From: Brevibacillus parabrevis | GTDB lineage: Bacteria > Bacillota > Bacilli > Brevibacillales > Brevibacillaceae | Length of the DNA: 64,000 nucleotides | Assembly: GCF_003710905.1 (NCBI RefSeq) | Contig: NZ_RHHV01000003.1 | Span: 1-64,000 of the forward strand | Reading direction: 5' to 3' | Notes under the pieces: generated by a model | Told to the model about the DNA's origin: nothing | Seen by the model: only the letters and a program-made list of their open reading frames with translations | Databases searched by the model: none | Translations under genes and position numbers: made by a program | Part shown: piece after piece, positions 6,810 to 15,760 of the stretch | Layout: each line of letters starts with the position of its first letter | Position numbering within the stretch: the stretch's first letter is position 1

Positions 6810-9800
6810 ATGAAAGCAGTAGTGAGAGAGCATATCCAACAATTGGACGTATCGCTTGGCGGCGGTATCGTCAGTGACAAAATACGTGTAGACACCATCG
6901 ACAACCCGATGCTCGTCATCGGTCTGGGTGGTACAGGCATCGATGCGCTGCTGCGCTTGAAGTACCAGGTGAACAGACGCTTCAAGCTGCCGGTAGACGC
7001 GCTTTCGAAAAAGCGCAAGGAGAAGCCGGACAATATCGAATTTATCGCGTTTGAGACGAACGAGCACGACCGCAACAAAAAGTACAAAGGCATCGGGCTC
7101 GATCCGGTGACCGAGTTTGTGCTTTTGTCCAACCCGGAAATCGGCGGCGTGCTGCAAAACCGCAGCATTCTGGAGCCGTACATCACGGACTGGCTCTCGC
7201 CGGAGCTGACGATTACGGACGGGATCAGCGGTGCGTCCGGTGTGCGCCAGGCAGGACGATTGCTGCTGTTCACGAAAATCACGCAAGTCGTGCAAACGAT
7301 CGAGAAAAAAATCAAAATGCTTTGCGAGGGCACGAACAAAAAGCTGACGGTCTTCCTGTTGAGCGGTCTGTCCGGCGGAACGGGCAGCGGCTGTTTCCTC
7401 GATATCGCCTACATCGTGCGCGGGATTTTGGAGCGGGATTTCGGCAGTGCGGGAGTAGACAAGGTCAACACGCTCGGCTATCTGTTTACGCCGGACGTCA
7501 ATTTGTCGAACAAAAGCCTTAGCTCGCACACGCGCGACTACATCATGAAAAACGGCTACGCGGCTCTGAAAGAGCTTGATTACTGGATGAATGCGGACGA
7601 GCGCCAGGAGCGTTTCCGTCAGCAATACGGCAGTGTCCTGACCGTCCAGTCGCCGATGCCGCCGTTCAACCTGTGCCACTTGATTTCGGCGACCAACCTT
7701 GAGGGCAAAGCGCTGGAAAACGCCTACGACTACTGCATGAACGTCACCGCCGAGAACATTACGAACTTCATGGCGAGCGAAGAAAAGCGCTCAGGCGAAG
7801 AATTTGCGATTCACGACTACATCAGCAACATCCGTACGAACATCAACCAGATGCCAAAATCGTACGCGGCCAACTACCAATACAACGTCATCGGCGCTTC
7901 CTCCGCTGTTTTGCCGATTGAGGAAATGACGACGTATCTCGCATACCGCTTGTTCAAAAAGATGGAGAAAATGTTCCAGGTCGCTCCGACGCAAGAGGAT
8001 GCGGAGAAATTCGCCCGCAAGCTCGGCATTGATATCGATTCGATTTCCCGCAAATTCGAAGAGCGGGTGCCAGAGCCGTTGCCAGGCTATGAGAACAGCG
8101 AACGGCTGAACTACAGCAACGTCATTTCGCAGCAAGTCGTGAGCATCGATCATGAGCTGGAACAAGGCTACCTGGCAAAAGCGCGGGAAGCGTACATCAA
8201 ATGCAAAAAGCAGACGCCTGGCGAAATGATCGGCGTGTTCGGAGAAATGATTACCCGTGTTTTCCTGCATCCGCAGCAAGGGCCGTTTTACGCGTCCCGC
8301 CTGATTCATTCGGACAAAGGCTTTTGCCTGATGAAAATGATCCTCTCTTACGTGGAGAGCCTGAAAGCGACGCTGGAAAGCTACCCGCGGGAGATTGAGG
8401 GTGCGCGCGAGAACGCCAACGAAAAGCTCGGCGATGCGAGAAGCGCCTTTATCTCCAAGGAGAAAAAGAAAAACAGCTACATCGAAGCGAAAATTAACGA
8501 GTACCAGCTTTTGGCCGATCAGGAGAAGCTGGAGCAAATGATCGAGTTTTACGAAGAGCTGCACCGTTTGCTGAATGCGGAAAACAATCGCATTTACAAC
8601 GTGTTCACAGAGATTTTGAACGCGCTCAACCTGATTTTTGAGCAAAACGGAGACATTTTGATCAACGGCGGGGAAGAGAGTGACCGCACAGGCAACAAAA
8701 CGTACTACTGGAACATCGTCAGTGTGCCGGACATTGCCAAAGTAGTCGGGAACATTTTGGAGCAAAAGGATGCGGAGGACCTGATCCGCGACTTCACGAG
8801 CGAGCTGCTCCGCCATTCCGACAAGTGGGTAAAAGAACAGGAGCTGGATATCGTCAGCTCGATCTCGGAGTTCCTCTCGGAGAAATTCGGCGAGCTGATT
8901 ACGAAGTCGATGGAAGAGTTCCTCGTGATCAAATACGGGCAGGACGAGACGCTTGACCGCATCGTGGAGCGCAAAATCGCCAGCAAGCTGGACGAAGAAG
9001 CGATTCCGGTCTTCCACCTGAGCAACAATCTCGGCAACATGCACTTCCCTTCCTGGGGCTTCGTGTCTGTTCCGTTGAAAGCACCGTCGATCTTGAAAGG
9101 AATCCGCAACTACCAGGACACAGCCATCAGCGGTTCGCGGTTCACGGTAAAAGAAAGCGAAGTCAAAAACCGGATTTTCTGGCTGAATACGAAAAACGGC
9201 GTTCCGCTGTTTGCCTACACGCCGCTGAAAGTGTACGAAGAAAGCTATGAGCGCACGATTCTCGACCGGGAAGGCATTGGCCGCCACCTCGTGCAGACCG
9301 AAAAGAACAACTGGGCGTACCTCCCGTCGCCAATTCCGGAAAAATCGTGGGGAGACACTTATCAAAACGACCGGATCAGAGCCTACAACGCCAAAGTGCG
9401 GGAACTGTTTGCCCGCGGACTGCGCTACGGCAGCATCCGGGAAAAAGGCGACGACAGCAAGACGAGCAACCGCTATGAGTGCGTCGTGACCAAACCGTTC
9501 TCCGTCGCCGCTTTTCTGGACAAGCATCAGGGAGGCAACGCCAAGCTGAGTCCCGGCGAGATCAAGCGAGCATTGGCTGAGCTGAAAGGCTTCATGAGAG
9601 ACGGCCTTCCGGCAGAAACGGTGCGGGATATTTTCGGCAGCATCAACAAAGAGCTGGCGAAGGAAAACTTGATTCGCTCGCCGCAACTGATTCGCCTGCT
9701 GGAAGAAGAAGACCGCAAATACGCGGAAATCGAAGCGAAAATCCAGGAGCTGGAGCAGATCGTCAACGCCATCCAGGGCGAGGAAGAGATTTTGACCCGC

Positions 9801-10193
9801 TATATCGAGGCGCTCTACACAGGCACGATTTGCAAGCGCGGAGCCTTGTACGTCTACGACAAGGACGAAGAAGAGGAAGCGTGGGACCCGTTCGTCAACT
9901 TGATGAAGGTGAACAAGCACGTGGAATTTGCCATCTATGAAAAATTCCGCGCGCTCGACCACAAAAGCATGGCGACCCTCCAGCGCAAAGCGACAAAGCG
10001 CAGCGACGCGTTTGTGACGGCAGAAAATACCGAGCAGCTGCTGAATAAGCTGGACGAGATTGCAACGGCGTTCCAGGCTGTGAAAAACGATCTGGAGTAC
10101 GACCGCGACGAGTATGTGAATGGCGAAGAGATGTACCAGTTCTACAAAAAAGTTTGGGCAAAAGTAAACGACATGCGCAAAACGCTGCAATAA
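6810..10193 (+). CDS. Tubulin/FtsZ-superfamily GTPase, Tubulin_2 type (1,127 residues)
   Basis: The N-terminal 450 residues carry tubulin-superfamily nucleotide loops. They are GLGGTG at residues 38-43 (phosphate-binding loop 1), where a dinucleotide-fold loop is expected, and the signature G-G-T-G-S-G at 189-194, preceded by LLSGLS. Downstream are long charged helices (about 510-620, coiled coil) and a large C-terminal region without a recognised domain, including another coiled segment at about 970-1000. At about three times FtsZ length it belongs with the large 'tubulin-like' (Pfam Tubulin_2) or FtsZl-type proteins that comparative work has linked to membrane remodelling. No signal or transmembrane segment is seen, so it is cytosolic. 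AGGAG lies before the ATG. GTP binding is well supported; filament formation is inference. Confidence 0.85.
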   Translation: MKAVVREHIQQLDVSLGGGIVSDKIRVDTIDNPMLVIGLGGTGIDALLRLKYQVNRRFKLPVDALSKKRKEKPDNIEFIAFETNEHDRNKKYKGIGLDPVTEFVLLSNPEIGGVLQNRSILEPYITDWLSPELTITDGISGASGVRQAGRLLLFTKITQVVQTIEKKIKMLCEGTNKKLTVFLLSGLSGGTGSGCFLDIAYIVRGILERDFGSAGVDKVNTLGYLFTPDVNLSNKSLSSHTRDYIMKNGYAALKELDYWMNADERQERFRQQYGSVLTVQSPMPPFNLCHLISATNLEGKALENAYDYCMNVTAENITNFMASEEKRSGEEFAIHDYISNIRTNINQMPKSYAANYQYNVIGASSAVLPIEEMTTYLAYRLFKKMEKMFQVAPTQEDAEKFARKLGIDIDSISRKFEERVPEPLPGYENSERLNYSNVISQQVVSIDHELEQGYLAKAREAYIKCKKQTPGEMIGVFGEMITRVFLHPQQGPFYASRLIHSDKGFCLMKMILSYVESLKATLESYPREIEGARENANEKLGDARSAFISKEKKKNSYIEAKINEYQLLADQEKLEQMIEFYEELHRLLNAENNRIYNVFTEILNALNLIFEQNGDILINGGEESDRTGNKTYYWNIVSVPDIAKVVGNILEQKDAEDLIRDFTSELLRHSDKWVKEQELDIVSSISEFLSEKFGELITKSMEEFLVIKYGQDETLDRIVERKIASKLDEEAIPVFHLSNNLGNMHFPSWGFVSVPLKAPSILKGIRNYQDTAISGSRFTVKESEVKNRIFWLNTKNGVPLFAYTPLKVYEESYERTILDREGIGRHLVQTEKNNWAYLPSPIPEKSWGDTYQNDRIRAYNAKVRELFARGLRYGSIREKGDDSKTSNRYECVVTKPFSVAAFLDKHQGGNAKLSPGEIKRALAELKGFMRDGLPAETVRDIFGSINKELAKENLIRSPQLIRLLEEEDRKYAEIEAKIQELEQIVNAIQGEEEILTRYIEALYTGTICKRGALYVYDKDEEEEAWDPFVNLMKVNKHVEFAIYEKFRALDHKSMATLQRKATKRSDAFVTAENTEQLLNKLDEIATAFQAVKNDLEYDRDEYVNGEEMYQFYKKVWAKVNDMRKTLQ

Positions 10194-10206
10194 GCAAGGA
10201 GGAAGC

Positions 10207-12555
10207 ATGAGGGATTTGATTAACGAGTTCGCGACCCAATACGTGGAAGATTTGCAAAGACAGCTGGATAGCGGGTACGGACAGCGGAGCATTCAAAACC
10301 CCGTGCTGTTCCTCTTCGTCGGGGACAAGTGCGTGGAGGCGCTGCGAGCTGTCTGTGTGAGCAATGAGCGTGACTGGCAGAACAGCCGCGGCGTTCTCTA
10401 CGTCCATGCTTATCAGGAGCAGACGTGGGAGCACCCGCAAGTGCTTGGTTGTCGTTTGCCCAAAGCCGATGTCGACAAAAAGACGATGCGTTCCTCCGTT
10501 CACGAACGCTTTTTGCAAGACGAAGCAGGGAAGGTAGAGCTGAACAAGCTCATGAAGCTGGCGAGCGTGCGCGTTGCCGAGATGGGCAAGCTGTTTTCGG
10601 CCTTTCAGCAAGTAAATATCGCTGTCGTGACCCGGGCCGATGATCCTGCTGCCATTCTTTTGCCCGAGCTGACATTGCTTCTGAAAAGCTACTTGAATGA
10701 GCTGTTCAAAAACGTGTCTGCTGATCTGTATGTTTTGTTGCAAGAGCGAAACAACGGGGAGGCATTCGGCTTTTCCTCGGCGCTCTCGGTCAGCTTTTTG
10801 GAAGAGCTGAACCATTATCAAAGCAGCGATTTCCGCTATCGGTCGCGTCTGCTTGTGACGGAAGATCTCGTCAAGCTGCCCGTCGAGCACGAGCGGGCGC
10901 CGTTGTTCTCGATTGCCTATCTGCTCAGTGACAAGACGGAGCAAGGCTTGTTTATCGAGGGCGGCATGCAGGAAAATTACGAGCTGGTCAGCAAGCTGGT
11001 GCTTTTGAACAACAAAAAGGCAGAACATGAGTTCAGCGAAGGCAACGAGGGCTACAGCAAGCTGCAATTCATTCGCAATATGGCAGGAGACGGCTCTGCG
11101 ACCAGGTTTGCCACAGCAGGCTTGTCCAAAGTGAAGCGGCCGACGCATGCGATCGCGCTGACCGTGCTTGCGGCTGTGTTTGACCGCTATTGGGAGCAGT
11201 TGAGAGAGGGCGAGCTTGTTCCGAAAACAAAGGCGCGGGAAAAGCTGGGGCTGTCAGCGCATGAGCTGGAGCGCAAAATGGCGGCGATTTTGCCTGATCC
11301 ACACGTGCTGGAGGAAATGTCGGGGCTGATGACGTCGGGGATCAGCTATGGGGAGCTGGCAGGCATGACGATGCGCGAAGCGGAGCTGGCGCTGTTCGAT
11401 GGCAGCAGCCAAGCCTTTTTTGAAGCGAATATCGCTTCCGACGCGAAGGCCAGGCTGGAGCGGATGCTTGCGCAAGAGCCTTTGGCGGATGTAATTCAGG
11501 ATCAGATCGTGGCAGATGAGCGCTTCGGCTTGTATGCCGCCTACCAGCTGACAGCGGAACTGGCCAACGGAGCGAATTTGCAGGACGAGCTGCGAACGGG
11601 AATCAGGGAAGCTGCCCGTCAGGTAGAGTTGATCCGTGCCGAGTTGAACGAGATTTATCAGCAGCGGGTCGATCGCCAGGACATTCGGTTAGGCGGTTTT
11701 TTCACCCGGGACAAGGAGCGTGTTCGTACGTTTACGCGCCATCTGCTGCAAGTCGTCTATGACAAGAAGCTGGAACTGCTGGAATGGGAGCTTTTGCTTG
11801 CCATGCTGGTTGACTACGAGCGACAGGCAGAGGCGATTCACAGGCAGATCGGGGAACAGGTCGAGCAACTGGAAGGGTTGCAAAGGCAACTGCGCGAGAT
11901 CGCCCAGGCAAGCGTTCGGGAAGCGACCGATTACTTGGGGAAAAACGTGGACGAGTATTACGAGTCCGTCGTCCGCGACACGATGCGCTCGCTGGAAGCA
12001 GCAAAAGGCAGCGGATTTTACATGGAGCAGCGCTACATCGGCAGTGGCGCTCTTTTGTTCCAAAACCGGATAGCCGGTCTGGTGGAGCGTTTGTGCCAGT
12101 TTTGCCGCAACGAGATTTTGACCCGCTCGCCGTTTGCCCTGTCTTTTGAAGCAGAGCTGCTTGCGCGGGCCAATGTGGGAGCTGCTTACGATAACCGGAC
12201 AGTCCTGACCCGTGACGATTTGTTTTTGGACTTGTCGCAAGTGCTGGAACAGCGGGCAGCGGTTCATATCGAAGTGTTTCATTTTCTGCAAAAGCACCGT
12301 TACGAGGAAAAGTATTTGTTCGCGGATATTCACAACGACTTCGTCCAGTACGTGCTGCGTCAGGATGAAGGCAACAGAACCTACAAGCAAGGTTGCATCC
12401 ACGAAGAGCAAAAAAGCGGGATAGAAAAAATGAACCTGATGGGTGGATTCGGCGTGGAGGATTTGATGTTTTACCGCAACAACAAGAAGTACCACTCCTC
12501 CTATGAGGAGAGCGGCTTTGTATTTGGCCGCGTGGGAGAGGAGGGAACGTCATGA
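10207..12555 (+). CDS. Uncharacterised 782-residue partner of the tubulin-like protein
   Basis: No family is recognised. The start (ATG at 10207, AAGGAGG five bases upstream) follows the tubulin gene by 13 bp, and the stop overlaps the next ATG as ATGA, so it is an obligate operon member. The N-terminus (FATQYVEDL, then NPVLFLFVGDKCVEAL) and a later beta-strand/helix alternation suggest an alpha/beta Rossmann-like first domain. Residues about 480-600 are highly charged helix with likely coiled coil. The C-terminus is mixed and polar. No signal peptide or transmembrane segment is visible, so it is probably cytosolic. A filament regulator, an inactive tubulin-like partner or an adaptor are all possible; none is demonstrated. 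Confidence 0.75.
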   Translation: MRDLINEFATQYVEDLQRQLDSGYGQRSIQNPVLFLFVGDKCVEALRAVCVSNERDWQNSRGVLYVHAYQEQTWEHPQVLGCRLPKADVDKKTMRSSVHERFLQDEAGKVELNKLMKLASVRVAEMGKLFSAFQQVNIAVVTRADDPAAILLPELTLLLKSYLNELFKNVSADLYVLLQERNNGEAFGFSSALSVSFLEELNHYQSSDFRYRSRLLVTEDLVKLPVEHERAPLFSIAYLLSDKTEQGLFIEGGMQENYELVSKLVLLNNKKAEHEFSEGNEGYSKLQFIRNMAGDGSATRFATAGLSKVKRPTHAIALTVLAAVFDRYWEQLREGELVPKTKAREKLGLSAHELERKMAAILPDPHVLEEMSGLMTSGISYGELAGMTMREAELALFDGSSQAFFEANIASDAKARLERMLAQEPLADVIQDQIVADERFGLYAAYQLTAELANGANLQDELRTGIREAARQVELIRAELNEIYQQRVDRQDIRLGGFFTRDKERVRTFTRHLLQVVYDKKLELLEWELLLAMLVDYERQAEAIHRQIGEQVEQLEGLQRQLREIAQASVREATDYLGKNVDEYYESVVRDTMRSLEAAKGSGFYMEQRYIGSGALLFQNRIAGLVERLCQFCRNEILTRSPFALSFEAELLARANVGAAYDNRTVLTRDDLFLDLSQVLEQRAAVHIEVFHFLQKHRYEEKYLFADIHNDFVQYVLRQDEGNRTYKQGCIHEEQKSGIEKMNLMGGFGVEDLMFYRNNKKYHSSYEESGFVFGRVGEEGTS

Positions 12556-13829
12556 GTCAGAGGAAGCTGAGCCTGCTCATGGTTGTTTGCAGTCTGGTGG
12601 GCGGCGTCATCGGTTTTTTTGTAGGAGAAGTCATTCTGGAGCGTCTGGCTGGCGAGATGGCGCACTGGCTGTTAATTGGACTTTATTTTGGTCAATATGC
12701 TTTTTTCGTAGGGTTGATGTGCCTGCTCGCAGAAATGATCTCGCCGCGTTTGAACGGATTGGGCTGGAAGCAGCGCTATCTGGGCTTTTCCTGGAAAATG
12801 CTCGTGCCGAGCACCTTTGTCATGGTAGGTGTCGTGGCGATGCTGCTCCAATTGCTGTACGGCTCGTCTTTTCAAGTATCGAGCGGAGCGAACAACATCG
12901 TCATGCTGCTGGACACCTCTGGCAGCATGCAGCAGTCTGACCCGGACAACCAGCTGTTCAAGGCTGCTGCGGACATGGTGCAAAAAATGGACAGCGACAT
13001 GAAGATTGCTGTCGTCACGTTTAACGATCAGACACAAGTGTTGCAGCCGCTCGTAGCACTGAGCAGCCAGGCAACCAAGGACGATGTCGTGCAAAAGCTG
13101 TTGAATTTTCCCCGCACAGATGGGGGAACGAGCATCGATCTGGCGTTGAAGGCGGGCCTTGACCAGCTTCTCGCGGCCCAGCAAGTCGAGAACAGCACGG
13201 TTGTGCTGATGTCGGACGGATACACCAGCCTGGATATTCCTGCTGCACTGGCGCCTTTCAAGCAGCATCAGGTGATCGTCCATACGGTCGGAATGAGCCA
13301 GATGGACGCGGACGGTACGCGTCTTTTGGAGCAAATTGCCGCTGAAACCGGGGGCCGTTATTTCAACGTCGAGCACGCTGACGAAATGACGGGCATCTTC
13401 GGCCAGATTTACGATATGAGCAGACAAGATCGCAATCTCGTTCTCGAACGGACGGGAGCAACCGCACAAAGCACGGTGTACGCGATTTTGCGCGTGGTCA
13501 GCTTGCTGATCATCGGCGGTTTGCTCGGCTTGGCTTTGGGACTGATTTTTGACAATCGTCATTTGGCGAAAAGCTTTATTATTGGCGGCGCGGTGTCCGG
13601 CCTGCTGGCGGGGCTTGTACTGGAAATGGGGCTGTCCTCGATTTACTTGCTGGATGTCGTGGTGCGCCTGATCGCCTGCGCCGTACTTGCCGTCATTTTG
13701 ACGCTGTTTACGCTGTTCATACCGGCTGCGGCCAGTGGCGGCTCGTCTTTTCAACGGCGGAGAATGGCGACACAGCAAAGCCCGCGCGCTTTGGGAGCAA
13801 GAGGCGAGAGCAAGCGGTTTGATCTGTAA
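12552..13829 (+). CDS. Polytopic membrane protein with vWA domain
   Basis: A protein of 425 residues with three N-terminal transmembrane helices (about 7-29, 36-58, 78-100). A vWA domain follows with the perfect MIDAS motif D-T-S-G-S at residues 121-125, the Thr-containing GGTS loop and the MSDG motif. Three more hydrophobic helices (about 315-395) end in a basic tail. With an odd number of helices before it, the vWA domain may lie on the outer face, but topology is uncertain. ATG at 12552 overlaps the preceding stop (ATGA). It is the second vWA protein of the operon; the two probably form a metal-dependent sensing or assembly pair. It is not a MoxR-linked vWA, since no MoxR gene is present. 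Confidence 0.8.
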   Translation: MSQRKLSLLMVVCSLVGGVIGFFVGEVILERLAGEMAHWLLIGLYFGQYAFFVGLMCLLAEMISPRLNGLGWKQRYLGFSWKMLVPSTFVMVGVVAMLLQLLYGSSFQVSSGANNIVMLLDTSGSMQQSDPDNQLFKAAADMVQKMDSDMKIAVVTFNDQTQVLQPLVALSSQATKDDVVQKLLNFPRTDGGTSIDLALKAGLDQLLAAQQVENSTVVLMSDGYTSLDIPAALAPFKQHQVIVHTVGMSQMDADGTRLLEQIAAETGGRYFNVEHADEMTGIFGQIYDMSRQDRNLVLERTGATAQSTVYAILRVVSLLIIGGLLGLALGLIFDNRHLAKSFIIGGAVSGLLAGLVLEMGLSSIYLLDVVVRLIACAVLAVILTLFTLFIPAAASGGSSFQRRRMATQQSPRALGARGESKRFDL

Positions 13830-13846
13830 AGGGAGCATGATGAACG

Positions 13847-14482
13847 ATGATCAATCGGGAGGAAACAACGGAAGCCTTGATCAAAAACGTCACGTGCCAG
13901 CAGCAGGGGAGTGACTTCGTGCTGAACTGGCATTGGGGGCAAGACGTCCCTTGCGTCTATGTGCACAAGTCTTTGTTCGGCGCGCCGTTTGATGTCAGCT
14001 TGATCGAAGCGCACGAATGGAAGCTGTACACGCGCGAGGAGTACAAGGTGCACAAAGGGCTGTGTGAAAAGGCGGATGGCATCGGCAGGTACACGTATCG
14101 CATCTTTCCTTGCCGCCTGGAAAACGGCAAGCCGATCCTGCTTGTTCCGCAAGGTGACGCTCATGTGATTCATGTCAGTACGGGGAAGGCAAAAATCTAC
14201 TACTCATTCAAGCGCAGCGGTAGCTGGTTTCGCAAGCAGCAAGCCTTGCAAATCCGGATTTTTTCGGAGATACCGATTGCCAAAGACGTTTTGTGCTATG
14301 TGAAAAAGGAAGGCTCTCCACCTGCTCACAAGGATGACGGAATGCAGTACCCGTTTATTCGGGATTTGGCTCCAGGGGTTAATCTGCTGCCAGAAATCGA
14401 GGTCAGGAAAACGGACGTCATCCGCCTCTTTTTTACGGACGGGAAAAAATACGGGGAAATGTACGAACTGATTCCTGAATAG
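13847..14482 (+). CDS. Small beta-rich protein of the tubulin/GTPase operon
   Basis: A protein of 211 residues, not assigned to a named family. It is rich in short beta strands and aromatic residues (FVLNWHW, VPCVYVHKSLFG, YTYRIFPCRLENG, LLVPQG) without signal peptide or membrane helix. This suggests a compact beta-sandwich, possibly two repeated Ig- or C2-like units. ATG at 13847 lies 17 bp after the vWA gene, with AAAGGGAG upstream at a slightly long distance; nearer ATGs at 13837 and 13840 are in other frames. The GTPase gene starts 12 bp after its stop. Genomic context makes it a subunit or regulator of the GTPase module; biochemical function is unknown. Confidence 0.65.
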   Translation: MINREETTEALIKNVTCQQQGSDFVLNWHWGQDVPCVYVHKSLFGAPFDVSLIEAHEWKLYTREEYKVHKGLCEKADGIGRYTYRIFPCRLENGKPILLVPQGDAHVIHVSTGKAKIYYSFKRSGSWFRKQQALQIRIFSEIPIAKDVLCYVKKEGSPPAHKDDGMQYPFIRDLAPGVNLLPEIEVRKTDVIRLFFTDGKKYGEMYELIPE

Positions 14483-14494
14483 GAGGATGAAGCC

Positions 14495-15760
14495 ATGCTG
14501 TCGTTTTTGAAAAACATGTTTGAGAAAAAGCCGCAAGTGAACGAGCGGTTGCCTTTTTACGATATCGTCTGCCCGTACTGCTTTGCCAAATACGGCCCTG
14601 AAGAGGTGGTGTTCCGGGCAACCCACTACCGTCAGGACGACGAGGACTACGCCCTGCAAGAAGACGAGATTCTCAATGCGTACCGGGACAAATTCGGTCT
14701 GGATGCCATCGACGAGTTGGAGGCGGTCATCGATCCGGAGTCGATTCCGCCGGAAAATCATCTGTATGTCGATCAGGTGCTCGTCGGTGTCACCGATCGG
14801 TACGGGATGGTTTCCAAGCGCAGACTGTGCCCCAAGTGCCACAATGAGCTGCCGATTACAGCAGGCAAAGCGCCGAGCAACATCATCTCGATTGTCGGAG
14901 CTTCCCAGGTGGGCAAATCGGTTTATATGACGTCTCTGATCCATACGCTGCAAAACTCGACAGCGAACCGCTTCCAGGCTGCCTGCATGCCGCTCAATGC
15001 CCAAATCAGCCGGAAGTTCCGCGAGAACTATGAAGCGCCGCTGTTCGAGCGCGGCCAGCTTCTCGATTCCACGCAAAAAGAGAAGCGGCAGGAGCCGTTC
15101 ATTTTTCAGTTCATTTTCAAGGACAGCCAGAAGGCACCGTTGATTCTCGTCTTTTTCGACGTTGCCGGTGAAGGAATGGTCGATCGCGAGTATTTGGAGC
15201 TGTATGCCGCCCACGTGAAAAATTCGTCCGGCATCCTGTTTCTCGTCGATCCGTTGCAAATCAGGACGATTCGTGACCGCGTCATGCTCAGAGCCGGGGA
15301 TGAACCGGGCGAGTTCACCGCGCGATACGACGAGCCGCGCGAGGTTGTCATCACCTTGTTTGAGAACTTCATTGGCTACCAGGAGCAAAGCAAGACGGAT
15401 ATTCCGACAGCTGTGGTGCTGACGAAAAGCGATATGCTGCATCTGATCAAGGAAGAGGACGGCGAGTATATCAAGTCCAACAGCAACGTGTTCCGCAATT
15501 TCGTGCATGAGGAATATTTGAACACGGCTGAGTTTGAGAACATCAACGGGGAAATCAGCCGTTTTATCGAGAAAGTGGATCGGCCGTTCAAAGACGCGCT
15601 GGAGGTCTACTTTACCAATACGGCCTACTTCGCTGTATCAGCGCTGGGCAGCAATCCGGTCAATCAAAAGGTGAGCGGTGTCGTGACACCAATCCGTGTG
15701 GACGAGCCGTTTATCTGGTTGATGCATCAGCTTGATTACATCGAGGGGAGGGAGCGGTAG
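14495..15760 (+). CDS. Zinc-ribbon P-loop GTPase, double-GTPase (DO-GTPase)-like
   Basis: A 421-residue cytosolic NTPase. Two zinc knuckles, C26-P-Y-C29 and C112-P-K-C115, flank an acidic insert and probably form one split ribbon. The GTPase core follows: Walker A G135-A-S-Q-V-G-K-S142, a Walker B/G3 element D-V-A-G-E at about 222, and a G4 element T-K-S-D at 310-313, close to the classical N/T-K-x-D guanine specificity motif. This architecture matches the TRAFAC-type GTPases paired with GAP1 proteins in comparative-genomic work. ATG has AGGAGG upstream. The stop TAG shares its last base with the GTG of the next gene, so the two are translationally coupled and very likely interact. Confidence 0.8.
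   Translation: MLSFLKNMFEKKPQVNERLPFYDIVCPYCFAKYGPEEVVFRATHYRQDDEDYALQEDEILNAYRDKFGLDAIDELEAVIDPESIPPENHLYVDQVLVGVTDRYGMVSKRRLCPKCHNELPITAGKAPSNIISIVGASQVGKSVYMTSLIHTLQNSTANRFQAACMPLNAQISRKFRENYEAPLFERGQLLDSTQKEKRQEPFIFQFIFKDSQKAPLILVFFDVAGEGMVDREYLELYAAHVKNSSGILFLVDPLQIRTIRDRVMLRAGDEPGEFTARYDEPREVVITLFENFIGYQEQSKTDIPTAVVLTKSDMLHLIKEEDGEYIKSNSNVFRNFVHEEYLNTAEFENINGEISRFIEKVDRPFKDALEVYFTNTAYFAVSALGSNPVNQKVSGVVTPIRVDEPFIWLMHQLDYIEGRER

Noticed and set aside
7791-10292. Open leftward frame of 833 codons opposite the tubulin-like gene
   Set aside because: It is a shadow of the GC-biased coding strand: composition is dominated by Phe, Arg, Leu, Val, His and Gln, without motifs, and the opposite frame has a clear ribosome site and tubulin signature.
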